DNA of 64,000 bases. It comes from Bryum argenteum. Taxonomy: Eukaryota; Streptophyta; Bryopsida; Bryales; Bryaceae. Within the stretch, counting starts at the first letter, position 1, and each line of letters opens with the position of its first letter. The notes under the pieces are model-generated. The model had not been told where the DNA came from, made no database searches, and saw only the letters and a program-made list of their open reading frames with translations. Positions 55,538 through 64,000 of this stretch are shown here, piece after piece. The stretch covers positions 16,624,345-16,688,344 of the forward strand of contig CM073326.1 of NCBI GenBank assembly GCA_037043015.1, read 5' to 3'. The position numbers and the translations under genes are program-made.

Positions 55538-56614
55538 ATGGATCAAGGAGATGTGATGGAATCAGGTAGTCTTCCGTTGCCTGAGGAGGTTGTGCCGGAT
55601 TGGGCAGCTGTCATCCAACAACAGGTGCAAAGTGTGCTTCAAGCGGCACTTCCTCACGTCATACAACAAGTTATTGATCAGGCAGGTGCAAGACATCATC
55701 CTGTATCTCCCCGGAGCTCAAGTCTTGGAGTTGACAGGGGTTCTCGAGAGATGGGAAGGTACAACATGCTCGAGGATGGAGTCAAGGAGTCCAAGGTAGA
55801 GGCACCATAGAGGTTTTCAGGAAAGAAGGGTAACGAGGTCTACCGTTGGTTTGCACAACTAAGGCTTGTATTTCATACGAAGCCACGCACGTACCAATCA
55901 GATGGAGATAAAATTGCGTACGCTCTTTCTTACATGACTGGGTCAGCTCAAAGCTGGGCCATGCCAATTTTGCAGGCACTCGATGAAGGAAGGAAACATA
56001 ACTTGCTCGAAGATTACGCTGCTTTCCGAGAAGCAGTAATCAATGTGTATGGTGATATCGATCGATGAGGCACGGCTGAAGATCGCATAGCAAAGCTTCG
56101 TCAGACGGGAGCGGTGACAACATACATCTCCACTTTTAACGAGTACGCGGCACAACTTGACTGGAATGAGTCCAGTCTTGTAGCAAAGTTTCGATCGGGA
56201 TTGAAGGACGAGATACTCGATTCAGTAGCAACTGCAGAGACTCAGCCACGCCGGTTGCACGAGTGGATAGCGATGGCGTCACGCATTGACGAACGTCTCT
56301 GGAGTCGAAAGCAGACTCGTCGTTTGCCAACGGAAATGTTTGCCCCAAGAAGTTCAAGCGTTAACATCCGTACACCAGACCCACTCAACTCTGGTCCGGT
56401 ACCTATGGAACTTGGAGCAGTTCGTGGGTCATCAGCTCTAGCGAAGACTGCAGCGGCAAGATTAGAATATCAACGTCAAGGTCGTTGTTGGGGATGTGGA
56501 GAGGTTGGCCACATACGTACAAAGTGCCCGACGAACCCATCTCGCCCATTATCCGTCGCAGTTACCATCGAATCAGACACTGGAGTCTCGGGAAAAGCTA
56601 TAGCCCGGGACTGA
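55538..56614 (+). pseudogene. Retrotransposon gag with two in-frame stops
   Basis: The ATG at 55538 opens a 359-codon frame with a retrotransposon gag domain (EVYRWFAQLRLVF ... SYMTGSAQSWA ... KFRSGLKDEI) and a CCHC zinc knuckle CWGCGEVGHIRTKC near 56487-56528. Stops are TAG at 55808-55810 and TGA at 56066-56068; the latter sits in a CGATGA context and could be a CGA-to-TGA change from a methylated CpG. The frame ends at 56614, overlapping the pol frame. Confidence 0.85.
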
Positions 56615-59600
56615 ATTCAGAATTTCAGTACCCGGGCGTGATGCAAACTGCCGCAGCTACGATTCCTCTACTCACATGCGGCTCGTCATGGAATGAAAGA
56701 CTGAATAAACTTCCAAGCTCTCGCGAGAGAAGCATGGAATTAATGCAACTAGAATCCACAGATACTAGTGCACACTTAACTTTGCAGGTCATGATTAACT
56801 CATGCAAAGCACAAACTTTGATTGATTCAGGAGCTACTGGAGTGTTCATGCACCCCAAGTTTGCGGAAAAATGCAATGCTGTTGTACGACTCAAGGCCAA
56901 TCCAAGGGAGGTTCGAGTGATCGACGGACGTGTGATTGACTCGGGCTTGATTACGCACCAGGCTGAGGTCCAACTCGTCATTGGAAGTCATTGCGAGACT
57001 CTGTTGGCAGAAATTACCAACACTGGCCAATATTCATGTATTCTAGGCATGTCGTGGCTGGTTTGCCATGACCCGTCAATCCAATGGTCTCAACGCCAGG
57101 TTCTGTTCCAATCATCTTATTGCGTTCAGAATTGTTTCGGTAGCTCAGACATGCGACTACATGATACCGAACATACAGATATAATGCTAAAAAAACAGCT
57201 ACATGGAACCCCGGATTTGTCCCAACAAGTAGCTGACAGTAGTAGTTCACCGCTCCATGGTAAATGCGGTGTCATGAACAAAGAAGAGCCACGGAGCACG
57301 CAGCTTGTGGACTCATCCGAACAGAAGGACGAAAGATCGGAATTCCAACAACTCAAGCTTCTCAAACCAAAATTGCTACACCTTCCATTTCACGGTGCAG
57401 ATCACCAAGAGCTGGCCGAAATTGGACAAGCTGAAGTTGGACAAGTTGATTCAGCATCATCGAAGCTGCAGTTAGCAGTTGTTTCTGTTGATCAAAGCTC
57501 ATCGAAAGGCGGGAGTGGTTCTCTGCTGATGGAACCTCATCAAAGTCATGAAATTGATCGAAGTTCACTGAAGTTGCAGTTGGAAGTTGCAGAAGCTGCA
57601 GAGACAAAGCGAGACCAGTCTTTGATCAAGGCTGCTGAACCAGAACCTTGTCGACTTGTCACTGATCTTGGCGACGCTCAACCGTCGTTACACATGTTCG
57701 TCTCTGCTACGACGTTCGAACTCTCCGCAACTGAAGCTGATACTTACATCCTCGAAATTTGTGAATATACTCATGAAAGTGAGTCTGCGAAAACCACAAT
57801 TCCAGTGGAGTACGCTGATTTGCAAGGGGCTTTTAGTGAAGACGCCTCGAATGAATTACCAAATCACGGCGTGTCCGACATGAAAATTGAATTTAAGGAT
57901 GGACAGGAACCACGTAACACCGGGTTACGACCCATGTCTCCGATAGAGTTGGAAACACTGCGTAAGTACTTGGACGAAAACTTGGGCAAAGGCTGGATTC
58001 GCAGATCCAAATCACCAGTTTCCGCACCCATCGTGTTTGCACGAAAGAAGAATGGCTCAATCAGGGTATGTGTCGACTATCGCAATTTAAATGCTGTAAC
58101 TGTACGCAACCGCTATCCTCTTCCATTGATTCCTGAGTTGACAGATCGCCTAGTGGGAGCCACAATATTCACAAAGCTTGATATCCGCCAAGCCTACCAT
58201 CGCGTTCGAATGTCACCAGGTCATGAATACAAAACAGCCTTTAAGACGCGATACGGGCTTTTCGAATATCTTGTTATGCCATTCGGCCTGACAAACGCTC
58301 CAGCCCAATTCCAGTCTCAAATGCAGCACATTTTTGGCGATCTCCTCGACTTATCTGTTGTTATTTATTTGGATGACATACTAATCTTCTCACCTACTCT
58401 GGAAGAACACCGTCAAGTAGTTCGCCAAGTATTACAACGCTTACAAGACCATGGACTTTATGCCAAGGAATCTAAATGCGAATTTCATCGACAATCTGTC
58501 GAATTTCTCGGCATGACTGTTTCTGCTACTGGCCTCGCCATGTGTCAAGACAAAGTTCGAACCATTCAGGAATGGCCAATTCCGACTTCAGTCAAGGAAG
58601 TACAAGCTTTTTTGGGTTTTGCCAACTTTTATCGACGCTTTATTAATAATTATTCTCAATTGGCTTTGCCGCTTATCGCTCTGACACAGAAAAACCGACC
58701 TTTTCTTTGGACAGCTATTGCAGAATCGGCCTTTCATGATCTCAAGTCCAAGTTTATACAGGCCCCTATTCTCATACATCCCAATTTTGAGCAGCCGTTT
58801 ATTGTTGAAACTGATGCTTCTGATATGGCCACTGCCGCGATTCTTTCCCAGTACGGGACTGACGGCCAGTTGCACCCATGTGCATACAGAAGTTCAAAAT
58901 TGACTGCTGCTGAACAAAATTATGACATATATGACAAAGAATTACTAAGTGTCATTCTCGCTTTTCAAGACTGGCGTGTATACTTGGAAGGATCGCCGCA
59001 TTCTATTGACGTCATTTCCGACCACAAAAACTTGGAATACTTTTTGAGCACCAAGCAACTAAACCGTCGGCAAGCTCGTTGGTCTGAGTTTCTGTCCACT
59101 TTTAACTTTCAGATTCACCATCGGCCGGGCTCGTTGAATGCAAAGGCGGACGCTCTGTCTCGTCGAGTCGATCTCATGGACGGAAAATCTCCAGAAGCAC
59201 GACCTCTCTTTCGACTCGCTGCTCTCGAAGCTTGTTCTCAAGTTTGGACAGACGATCGCCTCATTCACGAAATACAATCTGCAACTTCTGAAGCTACGTT
59301 GCTTCAACCTCTTATCAATTTGCTCAAGCAGGACCCGAATCAGCTCTCTGCAGACATTCGACATCGATTAGAGCCATATACTTACAATCATGGCATCCTT
59401 CGATTCCACGATCGTATCTACGTCCCTGATGATGCTGAACTTCAGAGGCAAGTTCTCAGATCTCGCCATGATGCTCCTGCAGCCGGACACCAAGGACGAG
59501 CAAAGACCCTGGAGTTGGTCACTCGCACGTTTTACTGGCCGACTCTTAGACGATATGTTAATCGCTATGTCGACGGTTGTGATACTTGCCAAAGATCGAA

Positions 59601-60503
59601 ACCCTCACATCATGCGCGCTACGGACTACTGCAGCCTATTCCAGCTGCTCAAGCGCCTTGGAAAAGAATCTCTGCTGATTTTATTGTCAAATTACCAGTA
59701 AGCAATGGATACGACTCTGTGTTGGTCGTCATTGACAAGAACACGAAGCTTGGGCACTTTATCCTACTCATGAAACTGTCACCTCACAGGAAACTGCTTC
59801 GTTGTATTTACATAATGTATGGAAACATCACGGCACACCGGAGGCAGTTATATCAGACAGAGGACCGGTGTTTGTCTCAAAGTTCATGCGGCGGCTGTTC
59901 GATCTTCTTCGCATCAAGCCATCTCCAACGACTGCCTTCCATCCACAAGCTGATGGCCAGACTGAACGGGTCAATCAGGTTCTTGAACAGTATCTCCGTA
60001 TGTTCACGACGAGAAGACAAGATGATTGGGCGGATCTCCTCCCTCTAGCTGAATTTGCCTATAATAATGCTGTTCATTCCGCCACGGGATTCTCACCATT
60101 CTACGCCACATACGGATACCATCCATCTTTCTCATTCATGACTCCATCTTCTTCTACAGTTCCAGCAGCTGAAGATCGAGTCCGACATCTCCAGGAAGTC
60201 CACGAAGAATTGAAGACAATGATCAATCTCGCAGGAGAGCAAGCTAAACGCAATTACGATAAGAAGGTCCACCTACAGCCCAATTTTCAACTTGGCGATA
60301 AAGTTCTTCTGCGCCACGACAACATTGCTACCAATGCACCATCTCGGAAGTTGTCTTCAAAATTTCTTGGTCCGTTTCCCATCATTTCAAAACTCTCTGA
60401 TGTCGTTTATCGTTTGAAACTTCCAAAAACATTGCGTATTCATGATGTTTTTCATGTCTCGCTTTTGGAACGTTATTCTCTCGATACCATTGCGGGACGA
60501 TGA
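56485..60503 (+). pseudogene. Retrotransposon pol: protease, RT, RNase H, integrase
   Basis: An open frame runs 56485-60048, but the last part is out of frame. Protease LIDSGATGVF at about 56818; reverse transcriptase with VCVDYRNLN, FTKLDIRQAYH and the YLDD centre at 58366-58377; RNase H with ETDAS and the connected GSLNAKADALSRR; an HHCC zinc region (GHQGRAKTLEL ... CDTCQRSK); integrase first Asp in SADFIVKL near 59680. A one-base shift near 59762-59766 moves the rest of the integrase (VISDRGPVF, HPQADGQTERVNQ) into the frame that ends at 60503. About 300 residues between protease and RT (57150-57830) are poorly conserved spacer rich in Ser, Gln and Leu. Confidence 0.92.
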
Positions 60504-60740
60504 CTAAGAAATCCACCACCTATTATTACTCCCGAAGGAGACTTAGAATATGAGGTAGATCATATCTTAGACTCGCTGTTTGTTTGGTCATTTGGAAAAA
60601 ACTTGATTACCTTGTTTCATGGAAAGAATATGGTCCCGAGGAAAATTCTGGGGAACCGATTCAAAACCGGAGAATGCTCCCGATATCGTTGCAACTTTTC
60701 ACAAATCCCATCCTCATGCGCCACGAGACGTAAAGAGGGG
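60504..60740 (+). pseudogene. Degenerate integrase C-terminal chromodomain
   Basis: After the stop at 60503 two frames together show a chromodomain pattern: LEYEVDHILDS in one frame, then SWKEYGPEEN and EPIQNR in another. Chromodomains at this place define chromoviruses and guide integration to marked chromatin. At least one stop and one frameshift separate it from the integrase. Confidence 0.7.
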
Positions 60741-60744
60741 GTAA

Positions 60745-61030
60745 TGTTACGACTTCCACGGTCCTAACGATTCTGATGAGTTACGTAGCCCATAATGCGA
60801 TTATAACAATTAGACTATATAATACCAAAGATAAGGATGTTATTCCTTATCTGGTATTTTGTGTTCATGCTACGATGTTCTTCTTCATGATATATGAGAA
60901 TACTTAATCACAGTCATATCACAGTCTCCATTTGCATGCGTACTTTCTTGGAATGTGTTCATTGAGTTCAAATTGTCCAGAGGAGGTTGCAGTCGAAACA
61001 TGAGCCCTTGTCAAATGTCGATCCCTGACA
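60745..61030 (+). repeat. 3' LTR
   Basis: 286 bp, nearly identical to 55061-55344. It is followed directly by the second CTTTG target copy. Confidence 0.93.
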
Positions 61031-61804
61031 CTTTGTAACGACATTCTCATCATCCGTTGTATCCTCCCCAGCCTTCGTTTTTTTTTTTTTTCCTCAAAAG
61101 CTCCAAAATATGCTTTGTCAAGGCAGATTGTGGATCAAAGCAATCTGGGATATGCTTCTGCTTCCTCTCAATTCGAAGCGGAAATTGAGTATTAGTTTGG
61201 TACGTGCTCCAATTTATCTTCCGCTGTAGTATCAACTCAGCATATACCATTGCCAACAATTGGTAACAAAAGTACCCTTTTGTTTTGGCACGATCCCCGA
61301 ACAAGGCCCGCCATACTTCCTCTGCACGGTGGATAAAGTGATCATCCTTGCATGTTGCCGGGTTGCAACAAAAGTTCTTGGTATGAACTGTATGACATTC
61401 TTTAGGCCAAAGTTTGCCAATGTGAAACATCTTCACATATTTCTTGCAAATTTGAGCGGTCCAATACTCCGTCACCTCCAGTTCCCAATCGCGTTCGCTT
61501 TAATGTCTTCATTCTCTAAAATCTTCCAATTCAGCCCATGAGTTGCACTTTTTGTTTATTCCTCTTCTTAGGCGCTCACGATATCATCGAATTCTCCACC
61601 TCCATACTCGTGTTCACGTTCTCGTCGACGTCATCGTGCAAGTATCACCGAAGGATCCACGGACGAAGCGGCCGCAACAAATGTGAAAAAAAAACCGACC
61701 CTTCTCTCTCTCCAACTAGAATGCGCAGCGCCTTAGCAATCGGAGAACATTCGAATTGGGTTACCATGAGGAGAGGAAGTGGTGGAAAATGAAGCCGGAC
61801 GGCC

Positions 61805-61811
61805 CTTTATA
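61805..61811 (-). promoter_or_regulatory. TATA box of the RING-finger gene
   Basis: TATAAAG on the minus strand, about 150-170 bp upstream of the likely start region of the minus-strand gene and directly beside the right GC-rich array. It mirrors the arrangement at 49003. Confidence 0.45.
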
Positions 61812-61814
61812 GTG

Positions 61815-62080
61815 CCCTCATGCCGACCGGCCGACCGACCGCCGACTGGCCCGGGCCTGGCCGTCGGAAGCCCGGACCGCCGACCGCTCATTGGACCGCC
61901 GACCGTTCTCCTGCACCGCCGACCGCCCCCCGGACTCGCCGACCGAGCCCCGGACGGCCGTCGGGCCATTCGGGATCCGGCCGATCGATCGCCGGACCGC
62001 CCGGCTCGGCCGACCGACCACCGACGGCCGAACCTTTCGACGCTGGCTCGGGCGGACCGCCGCCGCCGCCGCTCTAAACC
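61815..62080. repeat. GC-rich GACCGCCGACCG array, right
   Basis: Irregular repeats of GGACCGCCGACCG and CGACCGACCG, similar in composition and core (CCGACCG) to the array at 48480-48940 but less regular. Long Arg/Pro/Gly-rich open frames on both strands are compositional artefacts. It flanks the composite element on the right. Confidence 0.7.
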
Positions 62081-62117
62081 CTAACCAAAAATTTCTTGGG
62101 CCCGTTTACAAACCCTA

Positions 62118-64000
62118 GGCATCAACCAATGAAGATCTATCTATCCCTAAAATTTTAAATTTGGGCCCTCGAAGTGGGCATTAGGACTTTATATTGCAAG
62201 ATCCACTCTATGACCCACTTTGTAAAGTACAGCTAAAGTTAAGGCCCACTTTAAGTCCAAGTGGGCTCAACTCCAAATGGGCCCAACTTCAAATGGCCTC
62301 TAGTATAAAGGTGCCGTAAAAAGTGCCAAAACCCCTCAAAACCAACTTGTTATGAATTTCACTTCAATCTGAAAATGATGAAATTTCGTAAATTCTCTTG
62401 TGTACTAATACATTATCATCTCGCAATCTATGAGGCTCTATGAATCAAACTTTTATGCACATGACTTACAAGAGTATGTGTATTAGGGCATCCTCAATGG
62501 ACACTAAATAACCGCCCTTTGTACCAAATTCTATGTTTTGAGTGATTTTGAATTAGAAAATACAATTACCAACGTTAGAAGCGCATGCAAATAAACGTGA
62601 GATAGATCTCAAGAAAAAAGAAATGTGGATAAAACTTTCTTCCCAAATTGTGTAAACTTTCTCTACCAATTTAAAGTTGTTTTTTTTAGATTTGTTTTAG
62701 GTTTTTTTTAAAAATTAGACCTAGTTGCTTAAAAGTTCCTACTTAACCGTCTCCCTTGGAACGAATTTCTTATACTAATAGGATAATTATAAACTGGTAA
62801 TTATTGTTCTTCAACAAGATAGATAGATAAGAACTCCAATTTTCATATCGAATATAACAATTGTATATAAATATAACCAAAGAACTCACAACAAAAAATA
62901 GTCTCTACCTTCTTACCCACGAGTTTATATATCCACCTAAAAGTCTTTCTATAGTCTTTTACTTTCCTATTTCTAAAAACAAATCTTATTAATAGATCAA
63001 TTAGAGAAATCTAACTCTTCATGTATTTAAACTATTTATATTTAAAGTAGGATGTGTATATTTATGTATATACTATGTATTAATAAATTAGAATATGTAT
63101 ATTTATGTATGTACTTTCTGTTTCAAAGTATAATATGTATATGAAGGTATATATTATATATAATATATATTATAATTGTATTGTATTATTGTTGAATTTA
63201 TAATAAATATAATATTTACTATATACATCAATACATGTATAGTATGTATATTTATGTATGTACTTTTTGATTTATAGTTCTAGCACACAAAGTAGAATTG
63301 ATTTGCTTTACCTCTAAATATGTATTTAAAGAGAACCACTATTTATATAGAACTAGTTTACCTGTAAATAAATTTTTAGCCTTAAATCGCTATTTATGTA
63401 GAGTGACTTTACCTCTAAATATGTTTTTAGCAAAAACCGCTCTATCTTTACCGTATAGTGTATATATATTATTTATTTAATTCTTTTCATTTCAGAGGGG
63501 ACCCGAGTTCAGAACCAACATCCGGGATGAGACTATAACATGTCCAATATATAATATAGGAATTAGCCTACAAAGGTTTGTAAAATAATGTATTGGATAT
63601 GGAAAAATAAAAATATTAGCCAGGGGAAATTAATAAATCCTAGACCATAAACCTTATATCCTATGCACAAGTGATTTTATCCACAATATACTCTAAATGA
63701 AAAAGCGATGGCTATTCAAAACATTCTATTTCCTAATCAATCCATCGAAGTTTCTAATATAAGAATAATCAACTTCATTTAACATAAAATAGAAGTACTA
63801 TACGTGTACAAGATCAAATATGATTATAACTTTATAAGTTGATGCCATTATTGCCATATGTTAAAAACTTATAGGGTGCGATATTTTTATAAATTTATTT
63901 GTAACGCTTTTTACTTCTCTTAATTTATGATCACAAAATAGAAAACAATAGAACTGTATTTCTATTACCTTTACAAGAGGTAAATAAATAATTACTCAAA
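62118..64000. other. AT-rich gene-free end of the window
   Basis: No gene. About 63050-63260 has repeated ATGTATATTTATGTATGTACT blocks. A GAGGGGACCCGAGTTCAGAACC stretch near 63496 is the only less AT-rich part. Confidence 0.5.
63307..63458 (+). repeat. Three tandem copies of a 50-51 bp unit
   Basis: Units start at 63307, 63357 and 63408, each opening TTTACCTCTAAATATGT or a close variant and containing AACC(A/G)CT or AATCGCT about 30 bp on. AT-rich minisatellite; no coding meaning apparent. Confidence 0.75.

Larger units (their letters stand above)
55061..61030 (+). mobile_element. Ty3/gypsy chromovirus-type LTR retrotransposon, 5.97 kb
   Basis: LTRs at 55061-55344 and 60745-61030 begin TGTTACGAC and end CCCTGACA. 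A 5-bp target duplication CTTTG flanks the element (55056-55060 and 61031-61035). A polypurine tract (AAAGAGGGGG) precedes the 3' LTR. Order inside is gag, protease, reverse transcriptase, RNase H, integrase, chromodomain, the Ty3/gypsy order. The LTRs differ at few positions, clustered near 55084-55100, so insertion is fairly recent, yet the coding part already has several breaks. It inserted into the RING-finger gene. Confidence 0.95.
52386..61640 (-). pseudogene. RING-finger coiled-coil gene, split by a Ty3/gypsy insertion
   Basis: One minus-strand frame can be followed from about 61640 to 61036, across the retrotransposon, and from 55055 to 52386. N-terminus: a basic APKKRNKQK motif, then EYWTAQICKKYVKMFHIG and a Cys/His stretch (NFCCNPATCKDDHFIH) with a VWRALFGDRAKTKGYF region. 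After the insertion come long acidic and helical segments (54900-53900). A RING-type finger follows at 53420-53280 (CGMCRYHF ... CGHNFHVTC ... CPICRSPI). The end is a basic, NLS-like tail (PPKKRKRDD). Stops: TAA/TGA near 61515, a frameshift at the poly-A run near 61085, an in-frame stop at 53868, TAG near 53118 and TGA near 52653. RING fingers usually recruit E2 enzymes; nothing else about its role is known. It probably is the second gene of the hAT-type unit. Confidence 0.6.
48362..62117. mobile_element. Probable hAT-type composite element carrying two convergent genes
   Basis: A hAT transposase (+) and a RING-finger gene (-) face each other. Each is preceded by a TATA box and a GC-rich CGACCGG-type array (48480-48940 and 61815-62080), giving a mirror-symmetric structure. 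The left edge CAGGGTTGTCAGGACG (48362) looks like a hAT terminus. The best right candidate is ACAAACCCTAG near 62117, which is only a partial inverse match, and I see no clean 8-bp target duplication, so the right end is uncertain. A Ty3/gypsy element (55061-61030) is nested inside; without it the unit would be about 7.8 kb. Confidence 0.45.

Noticed and set aside
61733..62118. Arg/Pro-rich frames in the right GC-rich array
   Set aside because: Same reason as for the left array; no motif, several overlapping phases.

Overview
This window is nuclear DNA from a land plant or close streptophyte relative. The support is spliced GT-AG genes in AT-rich sequence, a plant-type mitochondrial ADP/ATP carrier with an N-terminal extension, an RBR ubiquitin ligase, and plant-style MULE, hAT, Ty3/gypsy and SINE elements. 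A piggyBac-type transposon family and a Cache-like receptor kinase make a seed plant less likely; I would guess a bryophyte, lycophyte, fern or charophyte, but the sequence does not settle it.

Host genes occupy the first 19 kb. An RBR E3 ligase (3263-5106, +) has a TTAA-flanked MITE in its first intron. Two nearly identical ADP/ATP carrier genes (5595-6875, - and 11376-12655, +) form a divergent inverted duplication that shares coding exons, coding intron, UTRs and a 5'UTR intron; a fresh tRNA-derived SINE lies between them. A decayed multi-exon receptor-like kinase (14990-18777, -) has a signal peptide, a Cache-like segment, a transmembrane helix and a kinase domain, with several nonsense codons.

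From 19.5 to 41.2 kb everything is transposon. A 1.5-kb non-autonomous piggyBac-like element (19472-20994) is followed by a 5.7-kb piggyBac element (22477-28179) whose transposase has one frameshift. The right end of that element was the target of a 13.0-kb Mutator-like element (28180-41175), with 52-bp terminal inverted repeats and a perfect 9-bp target duplication. The MULE carries two divergent genes: a MULE transposase with a SWIM finger, and a roughly 13-exon gene encoding a ParB-like nuclease domain joined to a beta-class N4/N6 DNA methyltransferase. The introns of the second gene hold seven copies of a 16-20 bp palindrome. This DNA-modification gene carried inside a plant DNA transposon is the most interesting object in the window.

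From 41.2 to 48.3 kb there is a small MITE, unresolved exon-like fragments and SINE copies. From about 48.36 to 62.1 kb lies a probable hAT-type composite: a degenerate hAT transposase (+) and a degenerate RING-finger gene (-) face each other, each preceded by a TATA box and a GC-rich CGACCGG-type repeat array. The RING gene is split by a chromodomain-type Ty3/gypsy retrotransposon (55061-61030) with 284/286-bp LTRs and a CTTTG target duplication. The last 1.9 kb is AT-rich and gene-free.

All functional statements are read from sequence motifs and family knowledge; no database search was run.
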